In this document: piece after piece, positions 39,819 to 50,571 of the stretch
Position numbering within the stretch: the first letter of the stretch is position 1
How the letters are laid out: the number at the start of each line of letters is the position of its first letter
Assembly: GCA_016703535.1 (NCBI GenBank)
Contig: JADJBV010000001.1
Coordinates: forward strand, 1,674,001 to 1,738,000
DNA from: Deltaproteobacteria bacterium
GTDB taxonomy: Bacteria; Myxococcota; Kuafuiibacteriia; Kuafuiibacteriales; Kuafuiibacteriaceae
Direction of reading: 5' to 3'
Length of the DNA: 64,000 bases
Program-made: the position numbers and the translations under genes
The notes under the pieces: model-generated
Seen by the model: the letters and a program-made list of their open reading frames with translations, nothing else
What the model was told of the DNA's origin: nothing
Database searches by the model: none

Positions 39819-40579
39819 TTCGGCTCCGGAGGCGACAGGGCTTCGGTCAACACGGTCAGGACGATCTCGGCCAAGGTGCGGTAGGTGGCCTCACCTTCTT
39901 CGGTGGTGGCCGCCGCCGGCGCGCCAAAGTAGGCCTGCTGGGCGCCGATCTCGACGAAGTTCTTTTTTCCCGCCTGCATCCCGCCGACCAGATCGAGATC
40001 CACCGGACGCAGGGCTCGGGCCAAGGCCGGGCGCTTCGGGGCCCCTTCGGCGGCCAACACCAAGGAGGTCTCGTATTGACCGGCGTGGCAGTTGCCGGAC
40101 TGGAACTCGGCGCTCAAGCGGCTGACCCAACGGCGATCACAAGGATCGGCCAGGGCCACCGGGCAGGCCGCCAAAGTTCGGGCGGCCTTGACCGCGTCCC
40201 GCAAAGCGAAGCGGTGGGCCGGTTCGAGGTGAGCGTTGACCATCACCACCGCCTTAAATCCTTGGGCCGCCGCCGAGACCAACACCTCGGTGACGTAGGC
40301 GGTGGCGGTCGCTTTGCTGATCGAGATGGTGCCTTTGAAGGGCGCCGCGTATTCGGTGACGGTGAAGGCCAAAGGCGGCAGGAGCAGGGCCTCGAGATCC
40401 AAGGCCGCCAAGATCTGGGGCGCAGCCCGCCGGCAGGTCTCTTCGGCGATCACCACGTCGGTCGACAAGGGGAGGTGAGGGCCGTGGGCTTCGGTCGAGC
40501 CCACCGGCCACAGGGCCACCGCGCCGAGGCGCAGCCGCTCCTCGACCTCCACGAAGGGCAGATCGGCCAGGCGGGTCAT
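39815..40579 (-). CDS. Creatininase-family amidohydrolase
   Basis: This 254-aa metal-dependent amidohydrolase resembles creatininase, mycofactocin MftE and archaeal FAPy deformylase. Metal-site motifs are visible as PVGSTEAHGPHLPLSTDVVIA (Glu, His, Asp), CHAGQYETSLVLAAE (His, Glu) and VNAHLEPAHR, which replaces the more common NGHGGN. Substrate cannot be assigned: no mycofactocin genes are present, and linkage to purC makes a role near purine or riboflavin precursors conceivable. ATG 40579 overlaps the end of the CoA-ligase gene and starts at the family N-terminus MTRLADLPF. Confidence 0.85.
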   Translation of the reverse strand: MTRLADLPFVEVEERLRLGAVALWPVGSTEAHGPHLPLSTDVVIAEETCRRAAPQILAALDLEALLLPPLAFTVTEYAAPFKGTISISKATATAYVTEVLVSAAAQGFKAVVMVNAHLEPAHRFALRDAVKAARTLAACPVALADPCDRRWVSRLSAEFQSGNCHAGQYETSLVLAAEGAPKRPALARALRPVDLDLVGGMQAGKKNFVEIGAQQAYFGAPAAATTEEGEATYRTLAEIVLTVLTEALSPPEPK

Positions 40580-42174
40580 TCGACGCTCGAGCCCCGGCCC
40601 AGGGCCGCCTTTTCCGCCCACTTCTTGAGTTCGCCGCGGGACAACTTGTCCCGATCCCCTCGGGGCAGGGTGTTGACCGCGTCGATGAAGCGCGGCGCCT
40701 TGTAGTGCTGCAGCTTCTGGGCGACGTGACCCTTCAGCTCGGCTTCGAGGACCGGCGAAAACGTAAAGCCCGGTTTGAGGATGACAAAGGCCATGGGCTT
40801 CACCAAGCCGTCCCGCTCGAAGGGCGCGGCCCCGGCCTCGAGCACCGCCGGGTGTTGGGTCAAGGCGTCCTCGATCTCCTGGGGCGCGAGCCAACGACCG
40901 GCCACCTTCATCAGATCGTCGCTGCGGCCCCGATACCAAAAATGCCCCTTTTCATCCCGCAGAAACTGATCGCTGGAGACCACCCAACGCCCCCGCAGGA
41001 CGTCGCGAGATTTTTCGGCTCGCTGCCAGTAGAAGGCGGCGGCGCTGTCGCCCTCGACCCACAAGGTGCCGACCTCACCGATGCCCACCTCTCGGCCGTC
41101 CAGGTCCACGATCTTGGCGCCGTAGCCCGAGACCAAGGTGCCCAGGCTGCCGGGCACCACCTCGCCGAGCCGGGCGCTGATGAAGACGTGGAACATCTCA
41201 GCGCTGCCGATGCCATCCAAGATCTCGACGTCGGTGGCGGCCTTCCAGCGCCGGTAGAGTTCGGGGGGCAAGGCCTCGCCGGCCGAGGTCAAGAGGCGCA
41301 GCGTGTGGATCTTGGGTTTGTCGGTGGCCTGTTCGAAGTGGCCGGCCATCTGGGCGATCATCGTCGGCACGTTGATCAACATCGTGGCCCCGTGCCGCTC
41401 CACCAGCTGAAAGAGGCGCTCGGGGGTGGGCTTGTCCGGGAACAAGATGGCGGCGCCGCCGAACCAAAACGGGAAGAGCAGGTTGGATCCGGTGGCGTAG
41501 CCGAAGAAGAGCTTGGGGACCGAAAGGGTCACGTCCCGCTCGTTCATCCGCAACACTTCCTGGGGATACCGTTCGGTGTTGTAGACGAAGTCGGCGGCCC
41601 GGTGCACCGCCGCTTTGGGGGCGCCGGTGGAGCCGCTCGAATAAAGCCAGATCGCGAAGTCCTCTTCGTAGGTGGGCGCGGCCTCCAGTTCGCTGGGGCG
41701 GGCCTCGATCGCCGCCTGAGTGGCGGCGTCGTCGACCACCAACACGGTGCGGAGGAAGGGGCGTTGGTGAGGGAGGCGGGCGGCGATGGCGGCGGTGGTG
41801 ACCACCCCTCGGCAGCGGCTGTCCTCCAGGTAAAAGGCCAGCTCCTCGTCGCTGGCCTGGGGGTTGAGGAACATCGTGGTGCAGCCGATCTTGAGGGCGC
41901 CGAAGAAGGCCGCCACCCACGGCAGGCCGTCCTCCAGGATCAAGAAGACCCGGTCCTCGAGGCCCAGGCCCCGGGCCGCCAGCTCGTGGCCGTAGCGGTT
42001 CGCCAAGGCGGCGACCTGGCCGTAGCTGTGGCGCGAAGATCCCTCGGTGGGGTGATCGACGATCAAGCAGGTGCGGTCGGCCCGCCCCTCCCGGAGCTGC
42101 CGATCCAGGAAGACGTCGGTGAGGTTGAGGCGCCGTCCGGGCACTCGGTAGCGGTCGTTGGCCGGGGTGGTCAT
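40576..42174 (-). CDS. AMP-dependent CoA ligase, benzoate-CoA-ligase-like
   Basis: This 532-aa adenylate-forming enzyme activates a carboxylic acid with ATP and transfers it to CoA. The P-loop motif is YSSGSTGAPKAAVHR (about 178-192), the adenylation core GIGSAEMFHVFIS and the hinge region YRGRSDDLMKVAGRW, and the catalytic-type Lys is near the end (LPRGDRDKLSRGEL). The segment VPKLFFGYATGSNLLFPFWFGG is characteristic of the benzoate-CoA ligase group, so an aromatic acid is the likely substrate. It is the first gene of a coupled operon with the creatininase-like gene and purC. A weak leaderless-type promoter precedes it. Confidence 0.9.
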   Translation of the reverse strand: MTTPANDRYRVPGRRLNLTDVFLDRQLREGRADRTCLIVDHPTEGSSRHSYGQVAALANRYGHELAARGLGLEDRVFLILEDGLPWVAAFFGALKIGCTTMFLNPQASDEELAFYLEDSRCRGVVTTAAIAARLPHQRPFLRTVLVVDDAATQAAIEARPSELEAAPTYEEDFAIWLYSSGSTGAPKAAVHRAADFVYNTERYPQEVLRMNERDVTLSVPKLFFGYATGSNLLFPFWFGGAAILFPDKPTPERLFQLVERHGATMLINVPTMIAQMAGHFEQATDKPKIHTLRLLTSAGEALPPELYRRWKAATDVEILDGIGSAEMFHVFISARLGEVVPGSLGTLVSGYGAKIVDLDGREVGIGEVGTLWVEGDSAAAFYWQRAEKSRDVLRGRWVVSSDQFLRDEKGHFWYRGRSDDLMKVAGRWLAPQEIEDALTQHPAVLEAGAAPFERDGLVKPMAFVILKPGFTFSPVLEAELKGHVAQKLQHYKAPRFIDAVNTLPRGDRDKLSRGELKKWAEKAALGRGSSVE

Positions 42175-42184
42175 GGTTCCGGGG

Positions 42185-42213
42185 GGTTATCACCTCGTCG
42201 GCCGGGCTGTCAC
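42185..42213 (-). promoter_or_regulatory. Possible promoter of the CoA ligase gene, leaderless type
   Basis: On the minus strand GTGACA (42208-42213), a 17-bp spacer and ATAACC (42185-42190) precede the ATG at 42174 by 10 nt. The hexamers are weaker than at the other sites, but the geometry is the same. Confidence 0.35.
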
Positions 42214-42228
42214 CCCTGCCGCAACCGC

Positions 42229-42257
42229 TTGCCAGGCCGGGCCGAAAGTGGTCAGAA
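42229..42257 (+). promoter_or_regulatory. Promoter of scpA, leaderless type
   Basis: TTGCCA (42229-42234), 17 bp, then TCAGAA (42252-42257). The GTG of scpA follows 9 nt later at 42267. The -10 match is weak. Confidence 0.4.
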
Positions 42258-42266
42258 ACCGCCCTC

Positions 42267-43607
42267 GTGGCGAACGGCGAGGTCGAAGATCAGGCCGGCG
42301 AACCGGAGCCGACCGAAGGGTCGTCGCCCCCGGTCGAAGCCCCGGCGGCGGCGGTCGGCGAAGAGCCCGGTGAAACGCCGGCAGCCCCGGCGGGGGAAGA
42401 GCCCCCGCCCGAAGCCGCGTCGGCGGAGACCCCAGGGGCCCCGGCCAAGAAGGCCCCCAAAAAGGAGGTCGGCCCGCCCCCGACCGCCAAGGAGTTGGCC
42501 GAACTCCAAGCCCAAGAGGTCGCCGAGATCTTGGGCCCCAACGTCCGGACCCCCGTCGGGATCCCCAAAGAATACCGGCCGAGTGATCTCTCGATCGAGC
42601 CCTTGTTGCAGGTGGAGTTGACCGACTTCGCCGGCCCCCTCGATCTCTTGCTCTACCTGATCAAGAAACACGACGTCGATATATTCAATATACCGATCAA
42701 GTTCGTGACCGATCGGTACCTGGAGATGCTCGAGGACATGCGGGCGCTCCAGATCGACGTGGCCGCCGAGTTTTTGGTGTTGGCCGCCGAGTTGACCCAC
42801 ATCAAGTCGAAGATGTTGTTGCCCGCCAAGGAGGGCGTGGCCGCCGAAGAGGAGCTGAAGGAAGAGGAGGGCGATCCCCGGGCGGAGCTGGTGCGGCGCC
42901 TGCTCGAGTACCAAAAATATCGGGACGCGGCCGAGCAGCTGTCGGATCGGGATCAGCTGGGGCGGGACGTGTTCGCTCGTCAGCCGGGGGTTTTGTTCGA
43001 AGACGATGGGCTCGATCCGGGGCTCAAGACCATCAGCATCTTCAAGTTGGTCGAGCTGATGGCCCGCATGATGAAGCGGACCTCCCTGCACCACGAGATC
43101 TCCTTCGAGAGCTTCTCGATCAGCGAACGCATCCAGCACATCATCGCCTTCGCCGAGGCCCGGGAGGGGCGCTGCACCTTGGTGCAGCTGATGGAGACCA
43201 TCCGCACCCGCAGCGAGCTGGTGACCACCTTCATCGCCGTGTTGGAGATGACCAAGTTGGGTTTGCTCCGGATCCAGGTCGAGTTGGCGGAGCCCCTCCA
43301 GGACGGGCCCACCACCTTCGAGCGGCGCCTGCCGCCGCTGCCTGAACCCCAGCCTGAGCCGGAGCCGGCGGAGCCCACCGCCGAGGCCGAGTTGACCACC
43401 GACGCCAGCGACCTCGAGGAGGGCCTGGACGAGGAGCTGGAGTTGCCCGCCTGGGCCCGGCCCGAGGCCCGCATGAACCTGGCCGAGACCCTGGAGGCCG
43501 CGGCCAAGGAGCCCAAGGCGCCCGAGCCCCTCGAGCCCTTGCCGACGATCTGGATCAGCCTGACGGGCAAGCGTTTCGAGGGTGAACTCCTCGACGACTA
43601 CCGTTGA
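42267..43607 (+). CDS. scpA: Segregation and condensation protein A
   Basis: This 446-aa kleisin subunit bridges the SMC heads in the SMC-ScpAB condensin that organises and separates chromosomes. It is longer than usual (about 250 aa) because of an Ala/Pro/Glu-rich N-terminal extension of about 90 residues and an acidic insert near 355-400. The ScpA core starts around residue 112: LQVELTDFAGPLDLLLYLIK, VDIFNIPIKFVTDRYLEML and LVLAAELTHIKSKMLLP. The C-terminal winged-helix part carries TFIAVLEMTKLGLLRIQ. The GTG start is supported by promoter geometry. scpB follows after 148 bp. Confidence 0.93.
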   Translation: MANGEVEDQAGEPEPTEGSSPPVEAPAAAVGEEPGETPAAPAGEEPPPEAASAETPGAPAKKAPKKEVGPPPTAKELAELQAQEVAEILGPNVRTPVGIPKEYRPSDLSIEPLLQVELTDFAGPLDLLLYLIKKHDVDIFNIPIKFVTDRYLEMLEDMRALQIDVAAEFLVLAAELTHIKSKMLLPAKEGVAAEEELKEEEGDPRAELVRRLLEYQKYRDAAEQLSDRDQLGRDVFARQPGVLFEDDGLDPGLKTISIFKLVELMARMMKRTSLHHEISFESFSISERIQHIIAFAEAREGRCTLVQLMETIRTRSELVTTFIAVLEMTKLGLLRIQVELAEPLQDGPTTFERRLPPLPEPQPEPEPAEPTAEAELTTDASDLEEGLDEELELPAWARPEARMNLAETLEAAAKEPKAPEPLEPLPTIWISLTGKRFEGELLDDYR

Positions 43608-43716
43608 GGCCGAAGCCCTGCCCGCCATCCCAGGTCCCGGATTGGGGCCGGGGCAAAAGGACACTGCGGCCAACCCCTAGGAAACACAGGCGAATCGACG
43701 GGCCCTTCCTCCGTGC

Positions 43717-43746
43717 TTGACCCGGATCAGACCCGGGCCTTATGTC
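43717..43746 (+). promoter_or_regulatory. Promoter of scpB, leaderless type
   Basis: TTGACC (43717-43722), 17 bp, then TTATGT (43740-43745). The chosen ATG lies at 43756, 10 nt further. An upstream in-frame TTG would coincide with the -35 box itself, which argues for the later ATG. Confidence 0.5.
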
Positions 43747-43755
43747 GCGCCGTTC

Positions 43756-44540
<785 letters not shown>

Positions 44541-44544
<4 letters not shown>

Positions 44545-46403
44545 GCGAAGTCAGACTTCAGGTGGTGTTGGCGCGGGCCGGAGTAGCGGCCCGACGCAAG
44601 GCGGAAGAATACGTCAAAGAGGGCCGAGTTTCGGTCAACGGCAAGGTGGTGACCGAACTCGGCACCAAGATCGATCCCTTGGTGGACAAGGTGGCGGTCG
44701 ACGGCGTGCCCCTCGACGAGGCCCAACCTCGGGCCACGCTGGTCCTCTACAAGCCCGACGCGGTGGTCACCACGGTTTCGGATCCCGAGGGCCGGGCCAC
44801 GGTGTTGACCTTGCTCAACGAAGAGCCGTTCCGCTTTGTGCCGGTCGGCCGCTTGGACTTCCACACCGAAGGGGTGCTCCTGTTGTCGACCGACGGCGAG
44901 CTGGTCAACCGGCTGCTCCACCCGCGGTACCACGTGCCCAAGGTCTACCGGGTCAAGGTCGCCGGCATCCCGACCGAGGCCGATCTCAACATCTTGCGGA
45001 GCGGAGTGCCCCTCGACGACGGGCCCACCCGGCCGGCGGTGGTCGAGTTGATCGAGTCGGATGACAAGTCCTCGTGGCTGGAGATGGTGGTGACCGAAGG
45101 CCGCAATCGCCTGGTCCGCCGCATGTGCGACGCCATTCATCACACCGCCTTTCGGGTGGTGCGGACCGAGTTCGCCACCATCGGCTTGGCCGGCCTCAAG
45201 CCCGGCCAATACCGCTACCTCAGTGGCCCGGAGCTGAACGCCATCTACAAGACCGCCGGCTTGCCCGCGCCCGGCGTCTCCGATCGGGCCGCCGAGGTCG
45301 AAGGTTTGACCTTGGGGGAAGGGGTCCGCAGCCGCGGCGCCTTGCCGGGGGAACGCCAAAAGCGCCGGGGACCTCGGGACGAAAGTGAAGGACGGAGCCG
45401 CGGTCCTCGCACCGGGCGCTCCGACCGTTCCGAACGCGGGTCCTTCGGCCCCCGGCCCGGCGCCAGGGCTCGGCCTCGGTCCGAAGGTGGAGAGGAAGAG
45501 GCCCGGCCAGCCCGTGGCCTCAAGCCCTATCGGAGTGAAGGTGCTCCGGCGCGACGCAGCTTCGGCGGCGCAGGCGCGGGCGGATCCCGGGCCCGCCGGG
45601 ACTTTCCGGGAACCGAAGGCGGCGATCGTCCCCAACGGACGTTCAATCGAGACACCGAAGGCGGCGATCGTCCGCGGCGGACGTTCAATCGCGACACCGA
45701 AGGCGGCGATCGTCCGCGGCGCACGTTCAACCGAGACGCCGAAGGTGGCGATCGTCCGCGGCGCACGTTCAACCGAGACGCCGAAGGCGGCGATCGTCCG
45801 CGGCGCACGTTCAACCGAGACGCCGAAGGCGGCGATCGTCCGCGGCGCACGTTCAACCGAGACGCCGAAGGCGGCGATCGTCCGCGGCGCACGTTCAACC
45901 GAGATGCCGAAGGCGGCGATCGTCCTCGGCGCACGTTCAATCGCGACACCGAAGGCGGCGATCGTCCGCGGCGGACGTTCAATCGAGACACCGAAGGCGG
46001 CGATCGTCCTCGGCGCACGGTCACTCGAGACACCGAAGGCGGCGATCGTCCGCGGCGCACGTTCAATCGAGATACCGAAGGCGGCGATCGTCCTCGGCGC
46101 ACGTTCAATCGGGACACCGAAGGCGGCGATCGTCCTCGGCGCACGTTCACTCGAGACACCGAAGGGGGCGATCGACCTCGACGTCAGACCTCTCGAGCGA
46201 CCACGGGCGACGATCGCCCCCGCCGCACCTACGACAAAGGGGCTGGGGTGGACGAACGTCCGGTCCGGGCCGAGGGTCGTCGGGACGGACCCCGGGGCCG
46301 AGGGCGGGGTGCACCCCGCAGCAACTTCCGAGAGGGTCCCCGGGCCGGCGGTCGGAGTGGACCTCGGGGTCGTGGAGGCCCCCGCCGGGGACCTCGTCGC
46401 TGA
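44541..46403 (+). CDS. RsuA/RluB-family rRNA pseudouridine synthase with repeat tail
   Basis: This 620-aa protein is more than twice the usual length. Residues 1-60 are an S4 RNA-binding domain (VVLARAGVAARRKAEEYVKE). The catalytic domain (about 65-240) has Asp106 in GRLDFHTEGVLLLS and VTEGRNRLVRRMCDA, so it forms pseudouridine in rRNA, probably in 23S as RluB does. From residue ~255 the protein is Arg/Gly-rich and includes about 14 copies of a 14-residue unit, TEGGDRPRRTFNRD, beginning at residue 358. The tail ends in RGRGGPRRGPRR. Such a basic disordered tail presumably adds RNA binding. ATGA overlap with scpB. Confidence 0.93.
45612..46241 (+). repeat. 42-bp tandem repeat inside the pseudouridine synthase gene
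   Basis: Fourteen in-frame 42-bp units plus one degenerate unit encode [TA]EGGDRPRRTFNRD. The unit ACCGAAGGCGGCGATCGTCC recurs with few, mostly silent or Thr/Ala changes. Because 42 is a multiple of three and the DNA is GC-rich, all frames stay open; the extra frames here on both strands are not genes. Confidence 0.95.
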
Positions 46404-46425
46404 CGCGGGCCGAGGAGCGTCGCGC

Positions 46426-46713
46426 TCAGAGCCGGGCGAAGCGGGCGGGCGTCGGGCGTCCGTTCCTGACCTTGTAGCCGCCCTTCTTCAAGCGTTGGAG
46501 CAGCTCCTCGACCTCGGTCGAACGAAACACCGCGTTCAGCACGTCGGGCTCAATGGTCGAGCGATAACACTGGATCGTCGCGTATTCACACTCGACCGGA
46601 TCACAGTCTTCGTCGGGGATCCGGGTGAAGTTGAAGTCCCCGGGTTCGTCGGACAGGATCAACACCAGCCGGTCGTCTCGGTCATAGACCGACCAGATCC
46701 TCACCTCCATCAC
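46426..46713 (-). CDS. Hypothetical protein, 95 aa
   Basis: I do not recognise a family. The protein starts (M)MEVRIWSVYDRDDRLVLILS, has an acidic Cys-containing middle (PDEDCDPVECEYATIQCYR) and ends with a basic helix, TEVEELLQRLKKGGYKV. It is probably cytosolic; no signal or membrane segment is present. Adjacent GTG (46713) and ATG (46710) codons both could start it. It lies between two plus-strand genes with no operon partner. Its balanced composition, unlike the repeat shadows nearby, supports it as real. Confidence 0.6.
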   Translation of the reverse strand: MMEVRIWSVYDRDDRLVLILSDEPGDFNFTRIPDEDCDPVECEYATIQCYRSTIEPDVLNAVFRSTEVEELLQRLKKGGYKVRNGRPTPARFARL

Positions 46714-46756
46714 CGGGAGTCTGCGGGAAAATGGGCCGGCCTGTCGACCCGCGGAG

Positions 46757-46785
46757 TTGACCCGGTATTTGGGCCGGGTTACCGC
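46757..46785 (+). promoter_or_regulatory. Promoter of aspS, leaderless type
   Basis: TTGACC (46757-46762), 17 bp, TACCGC (46780-46785), then 8 nt to the aspS ATG at 46794. No ribosome-binding site fits in the predicted leader. Confidence 0.45.
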
Positions 46786-46793
46786 AGGGCGTC

Positions 46794-48599
<1,806 letters not shown>

Positions 48600-48617
48600 G
48601 CGGCTGACCTTTGGGGC

Positions 48618-50072
48618 TCAGCCCTTGAAGGTCTCGAGCCGCTTTTTCGCCGCCATCACCAGCTTGAGGTTCATGCCCATCCGTTTGGCGAGGTTCATGA
48701 CCTCACTGCGCGGCAGGCGATCGAGGAGCCGGATCGCGGTTCGCACCGGGGTCTTGGGGTTGTAGACCAGGGCCTTGGCCACCGACGGGTTCTGGGTGTA
48801 GCCGGGATTTTCGGCGATCTTGTCGAGCACGTCCGGGTTGAGGCTCGGCAGGCGCGCCATGAAGGCGATCTCATCCAGGGTGATCTTGGCGTTCTTCAGG
48901 AGGTAGTGGTGCACCGCCTTGTTGGGGTCCATGGCCAGGGCCATTCGCTCCTCTTTGTTGCCCGCCTGAGCCAAGTTGATCTTGTCATCCATGCCCATGC
49001 GCTGGAGGCGCCGACGGATCGGCATGTCCTCGTCCCGCTCGTCGGGGACCACTTCCGTCAAGCGAATGACGCTGACGTCACCCGGCGGTAGTTCCTTTTC
49101 GGCTTCGAGCCGGGCCCTAGCCCCGATGGTGTCCCGATAGACAATCGCCTTGCGCAGGTTTTCGTCGTGGGGATCGACCCGCAGCTCGACCTCGTCGTAG
49201 CTGATCGACTCGACCACCGCCCAGACGTTGAAGACGTTGTGGCCGGGGAGGGTCAGGCGCAACACGGCGGCGTCGTTCACTCGGCAGTTGGTGTCCGCGT
49301 AGGGCACGTGCATCCGTGAGTTCTTCTCGAGGTTTTCGGCGACCGGGAGATAGTCGGTCACCGTCACGTATTTCACGACGTAGACCTGGTAAGTTTCGCC
49401 CGGCTCGGGCCGACGCAACACGGTCCCGCCGCTTGGAGCCCGGTGTCGTTCTGCCTCGGTGATCGGTGCCCGCACGGCTCCTTGAAAGCGCCCGCGCATG
49501 ATGTCGGGGTGCAAGGACAAGCCGTCGTCGTCCGAGTCACCACGTTCGTCCTCGGGGATCTCGAGATCCAAGCTGTCGAAGCTGGTCTCCGGGTCGAAGA
49601 TCTCGGTCTCGTCTTGACCCGCCGCCGGCTTGGCCTTGGCCGGCGCTCGAGCCTTGGGCGCGGTCGGCGCGTCGAAGTCGAGCTGCAGGGCGTCGAGCCC
49701 CGGATCGGTCAAGACCTCCTCGCCATCCTCCTCATCGAGCGAACTCACCGCTGGTCGCTCCACCGCCGCGCCCTCGGCCGCCTCCGCCCGGAGGAACTCG
49801 GGTGACGCCAGGAGCTGTTGGAGCGCCGCTCGGGCGGACTTCGCCGACGGCTCGAAGGTGACCATGAACCCCTGGCCTGGCACGGGCTGCCCGACTCGAG
49901 CCGCCAAGGTGAAGCCGAGCCCGCCAGGGATCTCGACCCGGACGGTGGTCAGGGCGTTGGCCGGTGGGGCCGCCGAGTGGGCCACCACCATCCCGCCGTG
50001 GCTGAAGTAGGCGTCATGTTCGGCGCGAAAGGAACGCCGGGTGGCATAACGAACGACGTATCCCGAAGCCAT
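48618..50072 (-). CDS. PilZ-like domain protein with helical C-terminus
   Basis: This 484-aa protein is a tentative call. Residues ~1-105 look like a PilZ-type beta-barrel of the deltaproteobacterial kind (IPGGLGFTLAARVGQPVPGQ, FMVTFEPSAKSARAALQQLL). An acidic linker with DPETSFDSLDLEIPEDERGD follows, then a second beta-rich region (VLRLTLPGHNVFNVWAVVES). A helical C-terminus of short repeats (MALAMDPNKAVHHYLLKNAK, IAENPGYTQNPSVAKALVYN) resembles HEAT-like folds. No R..R/DxSxxG c-di-GMP motif is obvious, so nucleotide binding is doubtful. ATG 50072 is used; a GTG 18 nt upstream is the alternative. Confidence 0.75.
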   Translation of the reverse strand: MASGYVVRYATRRSFRAEHDAYFSHGGMVVAHSAAPPANALTTVRVEIPGGLGFTLAARVGQPVPGQGFMVTFEPSAKSARAALQQLLASPEFLRAEAAEGAAVERPAVSSLDEEDGEEVLTDPGLDALQLDFDAPTAPKARAPAKAKPAAGQDETEIFDPETSFDSLDLEIPEDERGDSDDDGLSLHPDIMRGRFQGAVRAPITEAERHRAPSGGTVLRRPEPGETYQVYVVKYVTVTDYLPVAENLEKNSRMHVPYADTNCRVNDAAVLRLTLPGHNVFNVWAVVESISYDEVELRVDPHDENLRKAIVYRDTIGARARLEAEKELPPGDVSVIRLTEVVPDERDEDMPIRRRLQRMGMDDKINLAQAGNKEERMALAMDPNKAVHHYLLKNAKITLDEIAFMARLPSLNPDVLDKIAENPGYTQNPSVAKALVYNPKTPVRTAIRLLDRLPRSEVMNLAKRMGMNLKLVMAAKKRLETFKG

Positions 50073-50111
50073 TCGCGCAAATGCTGACACGGAACCGGGT
50101 TCGAGCTGAAG

Positions 50112-50133
50112 GCCCCCCTTGGGGTCCCGGTCC
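50112..50133. repeat. Left fragment of an 80-bp repeat unit, split by the element
   Basis: CCCTTGGGGTCCCGGTCC matches the end and start of the 80-bp unit seen at 25966-26460. It stops exactly where the terminal-inverted-repeat element begins. Confidence 0.75.
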
Positions 50134-50411
50134 CAATACCGATCAGTTAGTGGGCTTTCGAGGGGAGGCCGAACGCCTCTCGGGACTGTGCTTCAAGGCT
50201 CGCTTTCGGGGGCCCAATTCCTCGGGCTCCTAGGTTCCTGCATTCCTAAGCGGTCTCCAATCCCCCTCGATGCCGCACCTGCGATCTCGTGTCCGGGGCG
50301 CCGCCAGTAAAACCGCTTAGGAGGCCAGGAAACCATGAAGAGTCCAAAGAAGTCCTGGCTCCAGCGACACCACCATCCACCTCGAAACGAAGGCTAAACT
50401 GACCGGTATTG
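50134..50411 (-). mobile_element. 278-bp terminal-inverted-repeat element, copy 2
   Basis: This is the reverse complement of 26461-26739, differing by about four substitutions and one single-base gap by my reading. The ends are CAATACCGATCAGTTAG and CTAAACTGACCGGTATTG. Both flanks carry GGTCCCGGTCC, the same 11 bp as at copy 1, while the flanking 80-bp repeat keeps its orientation, so the element sits the opposite way round in the same target. It encodes no protein and contains the long CCTAAGCGGT/ACCGCTTAGG hairpin. Confidence 0.8.
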
Positions 50412-50495
50412 GGTCCCGGTCCGGCAAAGCCGGCCACCCCTCTACGCGCGCAGGGGCGGGCTGCGCGCCTCCGGCTTGCCAGAGCTTGGGGTCCC
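50412..50495. repeat. Right part of the split 80-bp repeat unit
   Basis: GGTCCCGGTCCGGCAAAGCC through GCTTGCCAGAGCTTGGGG completes a single 80-bp-family unit, with small differences (CGCGCAGGGGCGGGC). The remaining sequence to 50571 holds no gene. Confidence 0.8.
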
Positions 50496-50571
50496 CGCAC
50501 CTAATCCAAACTCCCACACCCGCCGGGCAAGTCGAGTGAAGTGACCAGGGTCCTTGGGGGCCCCGGGGGGA

